In this document: positions 51,144-63,351 of the stretch, in pieces
Numbering within the stretch: position 1 is the stretch's first letter
Layout of the letters: each line of letters starts with the position of its first letter
Source: Amoebidium appalachense
Lineage: Eukaryota; Ichthyosporea
DNA: 64,000 nucleotides
Assembly: GCA_963693365.1 (NCBI GenBank)
Contig: CAVNZM010000009.1
Coordinates: 5,456,001 to 5,520,000 of the forward strand
Reading direction: 5' to 3'
The notes under the pieces: generated by a model
Database searches by the model: none
The model's input: the letters and a program-made list of their open reading frames with translations, nothing else
Told to the model about the DNA's origin: nothing
Made by a program: the position numbers and the translations under genes

Positions 51144-52419
51144 GCTGCTATAGTAGCTGCGTGCACCTTAATCTCTGTGCCTGTGTGCCTTGCTGCGGCC
51201 AAGCTCCTCCCAAGCCCTCCTACAGTCAGTAATCTCCCGCTGTCCCCCAGCAGAAAACTGAGCCGCTTCGCGTGGATCTAGATATCTAAATACTCGGCAA
51301 ATTTAGAGAACCAATGCCGTTCTCTAAATATCTAAAAGTCTGCTCAATTCGTGTAGAGCAGTTTAGAAATTAAGATATCTAGATCGTTAATCGCAATTCT
51401 ATTGGATAAGAGATATTTAGGCTAGGTCCAAGGACCAATCGTCTCATCCCAGACATCTAGAAGACCCTCCCCCCTCTTCCAGATGCGCCCATCTGAAAGA
51501 GGGTCGAAATCAATCTGGATTTTATGCAAACTTTACAAATGTAACAGATTAATTGGATGCAGAGGTTTTATACGTAAATTTAACAAAATAGATATTAAGA
51601 TACCTAGATCAACGCGAAGCGGCTCACTAAAAAACTTCGACGCGCCATCAGCCCCAGATCGGCCAATAAATGGCGTGCCATCTGGGCCGCATGACGTCAC
51701 AGTTACGTGATCGCGGCCAAGAGCCTCTGCAAGAAGATAGCCACAGCACACTTGTATGGCGGCCACACAGACAAAAAAGAAGCTACTGCCCTGCGTGGAC
51801 TGATGATAAATGATGTGCGTGTCATTCTCTTATAAATGCTACTGCACGGGCCAGAATTATTGTTACCAATGCGTAGCGCAGCGTGGCCACATCAGTGTAC
51901 CATCGAAGGCTGGTCTTGGTGTAGGGGGATAATAACATCTACCTCAAACTTGCAGACGGGGTTTGAAGAACATTTAGCTCACAAATAGATCGATTTGTTT
52001 GCTGCGTACAATAATATATAGCTTCTACAGCACATAGATGTCTATTGTTATCATTTAATAAATGTGTAGATAAAAGCTTTTTTTAGGACTAGAAAATAGC
52101 CTAATGTGTTTCCAATACACGCCAAGAACATATACAATAGCCAAATTTAGGGGGTATCAAATGAGATGAGGAGACCTGCAGGTGCCAGTGGCCAATCATG
52201 TGGCTTGGCACTAATGAAAAGAATGCGGCTGGGCTGAGCGCGGCAAAACGAGTTGGCTTGGCGTTGGCCAGTGATACAGGCGCCACAGACAGATGACAGA
52301 CACAAGGTGCATGTTTTGTACACATTCACGGTGACGCATGCGGATAAAGAGAGGGTGAAACACAGAGAGAAGACACATATACTCTTAAACCGCCAGTAGG
52401 CCCACACACGCACGCACAT
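51144..52419. promoter_or_regulatory. Divergent region, CHMP6 / PacC-like gene
   Basis: Shared 1.28-kb upstream region of two head-to-head genes. It includes a MITE-like element (51259-51626) and AT-rich unique DNA to about 52400. CHMP6-proximal sequence (51144-51258) is GC-richer and likely its 5' UTR/promoter. Confidence 0.55.
51259..51626. mobile_element. MITE-like element with terminal inverted repeats
   Basis: The left end TGAGCCGCTTCGCGTGGATC is matched by the reverse complement of the right end, TGAGCCGCTTCGCGTTGATC. The match continues as CTAGATATCTAAATA / CTAGGTATCTTAATA, about 35 bp with few mismatches. The interior is 300 bp, AT-rich, with a smaller hairpin (TTAGAGAAC...GTTCTCTAA) and no coding capacity. 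Target-site duplication is not clear. Confidence 0.7.
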
Positions 52420-55400
52420 ATGGGCGCCGGCGCTGAGGGCGAGAGCGGCCTTGGGCTGCGGCAGGTCGAGAGCATCTGCCGCTGGGAGGGCTGCACGGAG
52501 CGCTTCAGCAGCCCGGCGGCACTTCACAAGCACGTCATAGACGGCCACATCGGCAGCGCAAAGGATGGCGGCACGGTCTGCCTCTACTGCAAGTGGGTGG
52601 CCCCAGGTGTCACATGCGTGCGTGCTGCCTGTGCCGTGCTGTCCTTCGTGCACGTGTGCCGCTCAAAATACTGCACCTCCGCCTCTCCACATCCGTGTGT
52701 GCCTGCGGACAACCACCCGACACACACACACCACCTTGCATGGGACGCACACACAAGCACACACGCGCGTGCTCACCGTGTCACAGATCTCTTCCTTCTT
52801 TTTTTGTCATGCTAACCATAGGCGGGCTGGCAGGAGAGTGTGTGCGCTGCCGTTCCTCGGTGTGTGCGTCTGTGTACACGTGTGGCTTTCTCGCTGTGTT
52901 CAAGTGTCTGTGCTGCATAGCCTTGGTGGTGTGTTAGCAACGCTTTTTTTAGAGTCGCTCTGTATTTTTTTGGCTGTGTGCCTTCGGGTTTGCGGGTCCG
53001 TTTGTGCTTAAGCCATGACTACTGCTTTTTGTTGCCCATTTTTACTGATTTGGCATTCTCAGTTGAGTGCGTGCTCGTGGTCCTGGTGTCCGCCTTTAGG
53101 CATAGGTTTGCACAGTTTTGTCTGGACTATTGTTGTGTACGTGCTACAGCGTGCTTGTGGTCCGAATGCTTGGTACCCGTGTCTAGCAAAATGAATTTTT
53201 TTCCTGTTTGGAATGCTGCATGCACCGAGTACTTGTGCGTGTGCCTGGGAAGGTTCGTCTCTGCAAAGCATTTTCTTCTGTGCTAAACCCTTTGTGTGTT
53301 CAGTGTTTCTGTCTTTTGCTGTGAGTGCACGTGTGTGTGTGCTACCGTGCCTGCGTCTTGCAATCACAGCCCCGTGCCCTGCAATGGTGTTGCAGTGCGC
53401 ACTGCCACTGTGTGCCTGCCAGGTGTGCCGGCCTTGTTGGGTGGCTGGCTGTGGGCCCCCTGGCGGCCCTTCTACACTCGAGTGTGTGCACGTGCTTGTT
53501 TGCTGCTGGGTGGTGGCTGGGCGGCAGCTGTGGGGTGCAGGCAGGGCACTGACAGGCAGGGCAGGTGGCAGGACTGCAGGGACGCACAGGCCAGCAAGCG
53601 GTTCCACCGGCGCTACTCTATCGTGTCGCACATGCTGGTGCATGTGCCCCTGTTCCAGTTCTGCTGCAAGGAGTGTGGCCGCGACTTCAAGCGGCGGCCC
53701 GACCTCAACAAGCACATACCGCTGTGCAGAAAGCTCAACCAGGACGAGGCCGGGGAGGTGCTCTACTGGTCCAAGCACGAGGTCCGTGCCCGTGTGCCTG
53801 TGTGTCTGCATGTGCCTGTGAAGCCTGTGTGCCTGCAGATGCCTGTGTGCCTGTGTGCGTGTGTTGCTGTGTGCTTGTGTGCTTGTCTGAGAGACCTTGC
53901 CGGCACCCTGCCCAAACCTATTTTGAATACACAAAGCATAGCAATGGTGGTCGATAAGCTACAAAGCCGCTAGTTGTTACGGCAGTCGTAACCCAAAACA
54001 TGCTCAGTTAATATGTGGATGACAAAGACATGTCTGCTGCTCTGGGCCTTGCAGACAAACCCTGTGCCTGGCTGCCTATGGGTGCATGTTCATGCCCATA
54101 TGTTGTGTCTTGACGTGCATGGCTGGCTGTGTGCTGACTTTTGCAGCAGGTAGCCGAGTGGCTGCGCAGTCTGGGCATACGGGACCTGGGGGCCCTGCCC
54201 GAGCAGTTCATGGACCACGACATAGATGGCCGCCTGCTGCTGACAAAGGTGCTCACACAGAAAGGGAGGGGGGGGGGGGGGGGGGATGGCGCTCACAAGT
54301 TGTTTGCTGCAGGTCACGCACAGCTTTCTCAAGAACCAGCTGGGGATGGCGTCCTCTGGTGTGCGTGAGGCCGTGCTCAATGCGCTGGACGACCTGAGGC
54401 GCAGCCAGAAGGCCCTGGCCATGCAGCCCCAATACCCCGACCGCTCGCCCTCGCAGGTCCACAGCCCCACGGCCCGCCCCCCAGAAGCCCCCGGGGCCAA
54501 GCACTCACGGGCTGGTCCGCAGGCCTCCACCGTGTCCGTGCCCAACTACAACCGTGTGTCCCCGCGCAGCGAGCCCATGCTGTCCCCCCCTACGCCCTGG
54601 ACTTTGCCCTGGCCAGCCCCCTGGGCCAGCCCCTGGCCATGCCCCCGCAGGCCAACCTGGCGCCACTGGGCCCCGGGCTCACGGTGGACAACCACATGGG
54701 CCTGGGGCTGGGCCTGGGCCCCCACACGCAGTCCCCACTGCTGGACGTGCTGGGCAGCGATTTTCTGGACAGCGAGCCGGCCCTGGCCGACCTGGGCAGC
54801 CTGCCGGGCCTGCTGGGCACATCGGCCCAGGGCTGGGCAGCCCCCAGCCAGCAGGGGGGGCTGGGCGTGGAGGGCTTGGTGGATGCATCGCTGCAGCGGC
54901 TCAGCACCAAGCGGCTGGCCGAGCACTTCCTGCACGACCTGACGGCCGTCGAGACCCAGCAGGCGCGGGCCTGGGACCCGGCCGACCTGACCAGCGTGCT
55001 GGGGGACTACAGCCAGGCCGAGCTGGATGCGCTCAGCAGCAGCATGGTCAGCCTGCTGACGGGCATCCAGAGCGAGATCCAGCGCAAGCGCAGCCGGCCC
55101 ACCTACCACCCCTACAAGCGGGGATCCAGCCACTCGACCAGCAGTGCCGGCAGCAGCCACCTTGGCCTGGACCCCATGGCCCAGCCCATGTCCGACCTGC
55201 ACCAGCGCCCCCGCCAGCAGCACATGGTGCAGGCCCCACCCATGGCCCCTGCGGGCCAGGCAGGGAGCCTGGGGGCGCAGGACGACTTCACGCTGCACTA
55301 CGAGGCCTACCTGCTGCGCACGGGCCAGCAGCCCCGCAACTGGCCCCAGCAGCCCCGCCCCCAGATGCCCCCCATGCCCCCCCCGGGCTACCCCTTCCCC

Positions 55401-56154
55401 GGGGTCGAGGCCGGTGCCCCGCACTACGGCATGGCCCACCGCTCCCTGCCGGCTACCCCCACCCAGGACACCCAGCCCCCCCTGCCTGCAACCACAGAGC
55501 CCACAAACCCAGCCCCTAGCCCGCCGGCCAGCTCAGCCGACGAGGGCGGGCAGGCAAAGGGCGCGGAGCTCAACCCGCCCACACCGAGCACCATGGCGGG
55601 GGTGTACGATGCATTTGGCCACGTGCCCACCGGCAAGGCCAGCCACTGGGACCCAAGTGCCGTGCAGGTCTTTGTGGCTGCACCAGACACACGGGCCGAC
55701 GAGCAGACCTTCCAGGCCATTCTGGAGCCCCCACCCCTACGGGCATCAGTGCACATGCGCACCCCCGCCATGCCACAGCCAGAGGATGACGTCCCTGACA
55801 CCGTGCAGGAGACAAGGCAAGACACCAGCCAATCACAGGAGGAGGTGGCTAGGCCACATGCAAAGGACGAAGGTGAATGCCCATTCTTGTATTCTTGGTT
55901 CTTCTTTTTTTTTTTTTTTTTTTTTTTTCCCCTCCCCGGGGGGGGGGGGGGGGAAGCACATACTGACGGTGTGCTTTGCAGACGAGACTTTGGGGCTGTG
56001 CACAGACATGCAGCAGCTGCAGCTGGACGGGGAGACTGACGGGGAGCTGGCCGTGCTGTGCAAACAGTACCTGCTGGTTGAGCGCCTGGCCCTGGCCCTG
56101 GCCTACTTTGGCGACTGCAGGGCGCCCACCAATCAGCAGCAAGTTCCCACGTAG
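52420..56154 (+). CDS. PacC/Rim101-like zinc-finger protein with a SAM domain, five exons
   Basis: Likely transcription factor of about 740 aa. Exon 1 (52420-52596) has finger 1, ICRWEGCTERFSSPAAL then HKHVIDGHIG, the CxWxxC..RF.SP..L..H form of PacC/Rim101. Exon 2 (53572-53781) has KRFHRRYSIVSHMLVHVPL, matching the PacC KRDHITSH.RVHVPLK stretch, and finger 3 CKECGRDFKRRPDLNKHIP. Exon 3 (54147-54248) and exon 4 (54313-55872) encode a SAM domain (VAEWLRSLGIRDLGALPEQF, DIDGRLLL, then FLKNQLGMASSGVREAVL), for oligomerisation or partner binding. A long Pro/Gln/Ser-rich tail follows. Exon 5 (55982-56154) ends QQVPT with TAG. In exon 4 the frame breaks at a C7 run near 54584-54590; one more C restores both the natural protein and the exon phase. 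No YPx[LI] PalA-binding motif was seen. Confidence 0.85.
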
Positions 56155-56450
56155 ACAGCCACACAGCACGTGCACATGCACCACACAGCCACACACACAG
56201 TCAGAATTAGCCATAGCACATTTAAAGCTCAACCAGTCGTGTGTGCAAACCCATGCAGTGCACACACTGTAGTCTTATTGTGCATTAGATTGTAGCTGGA
56301 GCTATATCCTTACATGGTTGTAAGTAGACACACAGACTTGTTTCTTGGTTTGTTTAATCGTCTATCTTGTTCCCTTGTTTTTTGTTTTTTCATTTTTGCC
56401 TTTTTTTCTCACGCTTTTGTGTTTGTGTTTTTGGTGTGTGTTTGGGGAGT

Positions 56451-56498
<48 letters not shown>

Positions 56499-58103
56499 AA
56501 TAGCGTGTCTTGAATCGGTAGGCAGCTTGTGAGCAAGTGAACAGGGTTGACTGGCCGCTGCTACTTTTGTTGTTTTTATTTAATTATTTTTATCTATTTT
56601 TTTATTTTTTTTGTGAACCATAACCCACTTAATGGGCTTGTTGCTGTGGTTACTATTTATGGATAGTGGGCCTGGCCCCGATGTTTCATGGTTTTGTCTT
56701 TGGATGATATGCACAGCCAATCAAGTGGTGGGCAGCCAGCGCCCTGTTTGTGCGTATACCAGCTGATAAACAATGTGGCGGTGCAATAGCCAACAGAGCC
56801 AAATGCACACTGTGTGCACAACCAACAGGGGTGCCCACAAGGCCGATGTGCAATAGTGTGCACGTGTGGTTTGCCTGTCAGGCGCACTGGGTGCATGTCT
56901 GCACACTGCACGGCACCTGCCAGCACAACCAGGAGAGGACCACGTTGCAAACAGTGAGGGCATGGGCACGTCGAGCTATGTTCGACTGTGTAGGAGCAAG
57001 CACGTGCACATGGATGGCCATCATGTGCTTCATCAGGCCCCGCTAGGCCTGCCACCCATGTGCACGTCACAAGGCTTGCTCATACAAAGGACGCACATGC
57101 ATGTACGGGGCCTCACTAGGGCCATGTGGTGCCGCAAGTGCTCATGCTCAGCCTCAACATGCGCATGGTCACATCACCGCATGCACTGGCCACCCAGCCA
57201 GCATGATGGCATGGCCACTACTTTGGCTCGGTGCCAAATTGATCCACAATTTCAATTGCTCGCTGACGGTTTGTAGCCCGAGTGAAGGCCACAGCATACA
57301 CTTGCATCTTTACAAGTTGCGGGATTTTTAGCTGCCTATTTTAGCAGTTGTCACCAAGAGCGCTTGCCTTTTCCGGTCCGGCAAAGCACATTCATGACAT
57401 AGGTTTTTTTGATTGGCACATTGATCAAACCGCAAAACATCTGATTGGGCTGACCGTCACAGAGTTGCACAGGCTGTGCCACTTTTGATCGCCACCCATG
57501 ACAGCCTGTCAGCGTCATCATATTGTTTTTCTCCTGACAGGTTACATATATTTTGCATATCCCCGGGGATATGTTTGCACAGATATGCATATATTTGCAT
57601 ATATTTACTCTTGGTTGCATGTACTATAATTATTTGCATATATTTGCATATATTTGCATATATTTGTGTTGCGGGTGACCCCTCCAAGGATATAGCTACA
57701 CCATGCTGCCAGCATGTGCGTCAGCATGCCGCCAGGCCTACCCTATATATACGGGCAATGAATAATTGGGTTTGCGTATGGATTTCTATGGTGTTGTCGC
57801 TTTTTTTTATAATTTTTTTTGAAATTACAATTCAAAGGGGTTCGGGAGCTAAGTGCCAGCCAATCACATACATTGACCCGCCTTAGGCTTGTCGAGTTAA
57901 CGTTGCCACCCCCCCTCCCCCCCATCGCCACACATACACACTCCACCACACTCTATGCACCCACTTCAAGTGCGTGTACATGCCACCTTCTTCTCCGTCC
58001 AATCACATCAGCAAGCATGCAGCCAATCGGTCGGCATGCCATTGGAGAGATGGTGTGTTGCTTTATTGCATGTCTTGCAGGTGCCCCTCCTTGCCCGGGG
58101 TGT
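56155..58103. other. Convergent spacer, PacC-like / PepD
   Basis: No supported gene. It contains a G-run (56451-56497), T-rich DNA (56560-56620), a CA/TG-rich but non-repetitive stretch (56750-57290), and six copies of TTTGCATATA at 57580-57665, an octamer-like repeat. Confidence 0.5.
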
Positions 58104-58288
58104 TCATGCGTTGATGCTGCGCAGGCACTCGACCAGCCACACGTAGAAGGGCTCAACACTGGCCACCAACAGCCTGCCTGCCTGTCAGCCCCCCCACATC
58201 ATCCCCGCCACAGCAGGTGCCCACCCACCTCTCGTCGGGGCTGTGTGCACCCTGGGAGATCAGGGGTCAGCAGCCCACACACGGACAT

Positions 58289-58322
<34 letters not shown>

Positions 58323-58759
58323 GAGCAGAGTGCCGAGCATGGCATGTACTGTGTGCATGCAGATACTGTGTCCATGCAGGCACCGTGTGCATGCAGGTAC
58401 CGTGTGCATGCAGGTACCGTGTGCATGCATGTACCGTGTGCATGCAGGTACCGTGTGCATGCAGGCACTGTGTGCATGCACCTGCACGTCGGGGCCAAAG
58501 CTGACACAGTCCATGTCTGGGTAGCGCTCCTGGATGATGCCTGCCTGTGACGTCAGACCCCCCTAGCGCCGACAGCCCCCCAAGGCATGGACTTACCGCA
58601 CTCCAGGCCAGCATGCACCCCCATGACCGTGGGCTCCCGGCCAAACAGCTTGATGTGCGCCGCCTGCACACACCCTGTCAGCAACAAATGTGCTTTATCC
58701 GCCCACCCACACTAAGACCCCAGAGGCTTCACCCAACCCACCAGCACTCCTGAGGTAAG

Positions 58760-58794
<35 letters not shown>

Positions 58795-61700
58795 AGCCTC
58801 ACCTTGCACACGGCCAGTGTCCTTGATTCCATGTTTGGGTTCCTGCTCACAACCGTAAGCATCTCCCCCCCCCCCTTTTTTTCCCCTCCTCCAATGCCAC
58901 CCACCAGCCCGGGAATGCATTGAGGTCTGGGCTGATTCGGGCACCTGCAACCTCGTGGTGTCAGTCCGTCCGTTGCCATTAGCACAAACACATGTGCAGG
59001 CCCAGGCATACATCATACACTTACAGGCACAGCCACACATTACAAACAGGCACAGCCACATATCATACACACAGGGACAGGCACAGGCACACATGTATAC
59101 CTGCCTACAGCGAGTACAAACACGCAAAGAAAAAGGGCAGGCATAGGCACAGGACACGTACAAGCACATGCACACATAAACAGCACATGCGCACATAAAA
59201 AGCACATGCACACATACAGGCAAAGGCACACATACAGGCACACGTACAGGCACACGTACAGGCACAGGCAAACGTACAGGCCCACACGTACAGGCACAGG
59301 CACACGTATAGGCCCACACGTACCTGCCAGACGGGCCAGGCTCTCCAGCTCACGGCCGTATGCTCGCATCTGGCTGTCTGAAGAAGGGAGAAAGTCAGCA
59401 GCAGCCCCCCCCCCCCCCCCCCCCCCCCCCCCCGCCAGGCCCCCCTCAGGGTCCCATTTGCAGCCTGTGTCTTCACCGCAGCACTGCTACAGATGTGGGC
59501 CGAGGCTCTAACACTGGCTGACCAATGAGCTCCAAGCAGTCACAACCATATATGGCTCATACATGTATGACACTAGGCCGATGCATGTGTGATTTCTGAA
59601 CGCTTTAGAAAAGACACTGTGGCATTGCGGTGGCACACAGTGGGAGGCCAGGGGTTGCCGTCCAACACCCATTGAAGGCATGCACCACTGCCAGCCCCCA
59701 CACCCCACACGGCCTACCCACGCTGGAGCGGCCAAACACGTGGCCGTAGAAGTGGTCGGGCTGCAGCGCCGCCAGAGTGAAGGCCACAGAAGTCTCGGTC
59801 AGCCCCGGCACGGCCTGGCTCATCCTGCAGGCACATGCCCATCAGTGCACCCATATATGGGCATAGTGCGCCCATATATGGGCATAGTGCACCACACATG
59901 GCCATAAATCACCCGTATATGGGCATAGTGCACCCGCACGTGGCTATAAATTGTCCACCATACATATAAGGTCATAGCGGGTCCGCATATGAGCATAGTG
60001 GGTCCATACATAATAATCAAAGTCGATATATGGGCATAAGTGATATATGTGGGCCTAGTGGGTCCATATATGGGCATAATTGATATAGTGTGGGCCTGGT
60101 GGGTCCATATATGGGCATAATTGATATATGTGGGCCTAGTGGGTCCATATACGGGCATAATGGTGTATATGTGGGCCTAGTGGGTCCATATATGGGCATA
60201 ATGCTGTATATGTGGGCCTAGTGGGTCCATATATGGGCATAATTGATATAGTGTGGGCCTAGTGGGTCCATATACGGGCATAATTGATATAGTGGGCCTA
60301 GTGGGTCCATATATGGGCATAATTGATATGTGGGCCTAATGGGTCCATATATGGGCATAATTGATATATGTGGGCCTAGTGGGTCCATATATGGGCATAA
60401 TTGATATATGTGGGCCTAGTGGGTCCATATATGGGCATAATGGTGTATATGTGTGCCTAGTGGGTCCATATACGGGCATAATTGATATATGTGGGCCTAG
60501 TGGGTCCATATATGGGCATAATTGATATACGTGGGCCTAGTGGGTCCATATATGGGCATAAGTGATATATGTGGGCCTAGTGGGTCCATATATGGGCATA
60601 ATTGATATATGTGGGCCTAGTGGGTCCATATATGGGCATAATTGATATATGTGGGCCTAGTGGGTCCATATATGGGCATAATTGATATATGTGGGCCTAG
60701 TGGGTCCATATATGGGCATAATGGTGTATATGTGGGCCTAGTGGGTCCACATATGGGCATAATGGTGTATATGTGGGCCTAGTGGGTCCATATATGGGCA
60801 TAATTGATATATGTTGGCCTAGTGGGTCCATATATGGGCATAATGGTGTATGTGTGGGCCTAGTGGGTCCATATATGGGCGTAGTGATCTATACATGGGC
60901 CTGCACGAACGTGCTGGCCAAGGAGGGGCATGACCGCCCAAGCATGTGGCTTGGTGCATGGCAAGGACTGCTACCTGATTGGTCCGTGGGGAATCACGTG
61001 CAGCAGGTCAAACACCTGTGGCCCTGTCAGACATCGATATCTCCCCCCATCCCCCCCCCCCCCCCCCCCCCCCCCCCCCACCTGTGAGCTGCTGTGCTGG
61101 GTCAGCACACGGCCAGGCAGGGCTGTGGGGGCCACGGTCAGGGTTGTGTCTGTGTCGCTGTGCCGGTGGTCTGTCTGCAGCCGCCCCATCTCCCTCCTCA
61201 GCACGCCCTCCAGCTCACCGGCCTGCCCTGCTGCCACCACCAGCTGCCGCCATGTCAGACCCCCCCCCCCCCCCCCCCCCGGGGGCCTAGCCGCCACCCA
61301 GCACCCACCGTGGCCGTGCATTCCCGCGGGATTGCGTTGACTGCCGTGCCTGTGCCCCCCTCAATGTCAGCCCCCCCCCCCCCCCCCAAAAAAAAAAAAA
61401 AACACACACACACATACACACACACAGGGTGGGGCACGTGCCGGCCTTCAGTGCAGCCAGCCTTGGGCTGCACGGTCTTGCAGCCGCCAGCATGCCAGCC
61501 AGCCACTTGATGGCGTTGCCATGGCACCTATGGATGTCCCCCCCACTGTGGCCCCCCACCAGCCCGGCCACGTGCACGGCCAGTGCCATCTGGCCCTCCC
61601 CTGCCTCCTCCCACTCCACATCCAGCTCGACACGCTTCCCCTGTACCGTCAGCAAACCCCACCCCACCCACCCCCCCCAGCCAGCAGCCCACGCACCCGC

Positions 61701-63145
61701 TCGAATCCACCAGCACAGCCCACACAGATGGTGTGCCTGCCCACCCAGCAGTCAGACACACTGCCTGCATCCCACCCCCCCCACCCCCCCCCCCCCCCCC
61801 CCCCCCAGTGCCTACGCATCCTCGTTGTCCACATTGAACAGCAGTCGGGCCTGCAGGAAGGGCGGCCCGGCCAGCTGCAGTGCCCCACACCTACCACCCC
61901 ACCCCCCTCAGCCCTCAGCCCCTGCCAGAGCCCCCGGGCCAGGCACCCACATGTCTGTCTCCTACACCCCCACATGTCAGCAACCCCCCCCCCCCCCTCC
62001 CCCTTTATGCGCAAGCATGGGCCCACCTCCTCCACGGTGAACAGCAGCTCCAGTGGCGGCAGGGGGTCGGTCTCCTCCAGCAGTGCCAGGCAGGCCGCAA
62101 CCCCTGCAGCCTGTCAGCACCCACACCCATGACACCCAGACAGGCAGGCAGGCAGGCACCTATGCCGTCGTCAGCACCCAGGGTGGTACGACGCGCCTTC
62201 AGCCACTGCGCCCACCTCAGCAGTCAGCAGGCAACCACTAGCAGAGGGGGGGGGGGGCACACCTCTCCGTCCAGGTATGCGTCTATGGGGTCTGTTCCAA
62301 AGTTGTGGCTGCTGCCTTCGTTCTGGGACGCCACCATCTTCACAGCAACCTCTCAGTACCGTAAACCCCCCCCCCCCCCCCCAAAAAAAAAAAAAAAAAG
62401 AAAAAAGCAGGCAGGCACGTACGTCCATATGGCACTGCACACACACCACCGGGGCCTTCTCATAGCCCGGCCCAGCCGGCCTGCAGCAGACCCAGTCAGC
62501 AGCCGGCACACTCACCCTATACCATCACCCTACACCCTCACGTGGCCCTGTCCACACCACTATGCCACACAACTAGCGCATCACCTCTATGCCACATCCA
62601 CCTCCTACCTACTATGTAATCAACCTCCTAATCACCATGCCAACCCCGAACCTGCTAGCCCCCGTGCCAATCAACAACTTCCGAAGGTCAGTGCCATCCA
62701 CCTAGATCATTATGCCACCTACAGCCACATCACCATGTCACTCACCTTATCACTATCCCACCCACCACCTTATTATTTTTTCAACCGCCACCTTAATACT
62801 TTTTCACCCGCCACCTTATCACTATGCCACCGACCTCCTGATGACTATGGCAACCACTTAAACACTATGCAACCAACCTTCTAAGTCACCGTGTAAACAT
62901 CTTATAACACAAACACCCAACTAAACACCATTTCGCCCATCTAGCCCCTATGCCACCCACCTCCTACTCCCCCTGCCACCCACCTCCTAATCACCACGTT
63001 GCCGATGGCATCCTGTTCGGCTTTCAAGCCCAGCTGCTGGGCCACGTCCTTGAGCCGTTGGGCCTGTGGTTGCCGTCAGTGCCTGCCGACTGCACGGCTG
63101 TGTGCGTGCGTGCGTGTGTGCGTGCGTGCGTGCGTGCGTGCGTGT

Positions 63146-63176
<31 letters not shown>

Positions 63177-63351
63177 GGGGGAAGGGGGGTACGCGACACA
63201 CAATGAGTGCTAGGTGGCCCGAGGGCCGCGGGGTGTCCAGACACAGGCCAAAGTACTTCCACACGGCTGCAGCCCGGCCGGCAGGCAGCTGCCGTAGCAG
63301 CTCTTGCGTGGCGGGGCGCAGCAGCTGGGCGGCAGAAAGAGGGGCGGGCAT
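58104..63351 (-). CDS. PepD-type cytosolic dipeptidase (peptidase family M20C), about 21 exons
   Basis: Zinc dipeptidase resembling bacterial aminoacyl-histidine dipeptidase (PepD). Exon 1 (63351-63202) gives VWKYFGLCLDTPRPS. Later exons carry the catalytic blocks in order: VQCHMD (His ligand), DPIDAYLDGE, TTLGADDGIG (bridging Asp), FTVEE (catalytic Glu pair), FNVDNEDA (Asp ligand), GLVGGHSGGDIH, NAIPREC, HAGLECG, SFGPDVQGAHSPDE (C-terminal His ligand) and SVEPFYVWLVECLRSINA with TGA at 58104. All family metal-binding and catalytic positions are present, so it should be active. Exon 7 (61961-61951) is an 11-nt microexon encoding ETD plus two bases of Met. The exon 10-11 junction is off by one base at a G-run. 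Intron 13 is a 40-bp satellite. The product is predicted to be cytosolic, as no signal peptide is visible. Confidence 0.92.
58305..58490 (-). repeat. G-run and 21-bp donor-anchored array in a PepD intron
   Basis: The sense strand after exon VSFGPDVQ is CAG|GTGCATGCACACAGTGC, then six units of CTGCATGCACACGGTAC. The units copy the intron start, with the donor GGTGCATG changed to CCTGCATG. The plus-strand G-run lies at 58289-58319. Confidence 0.7.
60000..60895. repeat. 40-bp satellite, about 22 copies, in a PepD intron
   Basis: The plus-strand unit contains GTGGGCCTAGTGGGTCCATA and TATGGGCATAATTGATATA. Units are 36-41 bp. Most differ at one spot (ATTGATATA, ATGGTGTATA or AGTGATATA). The distal end (59830-59960) shows looser ATATATGGGCATAGTGC copies. 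It is non-coding despite scattered open frames. Confidence 0.95.

Noticed and set aside
56657-57276. Possible genes in the PacC-like/PepD spacer
   Set aside because: Frames on both strands have Cys/His-rich composition reflecting TGTGCAC-type words, with no domain and no splice-consistent exon chain.
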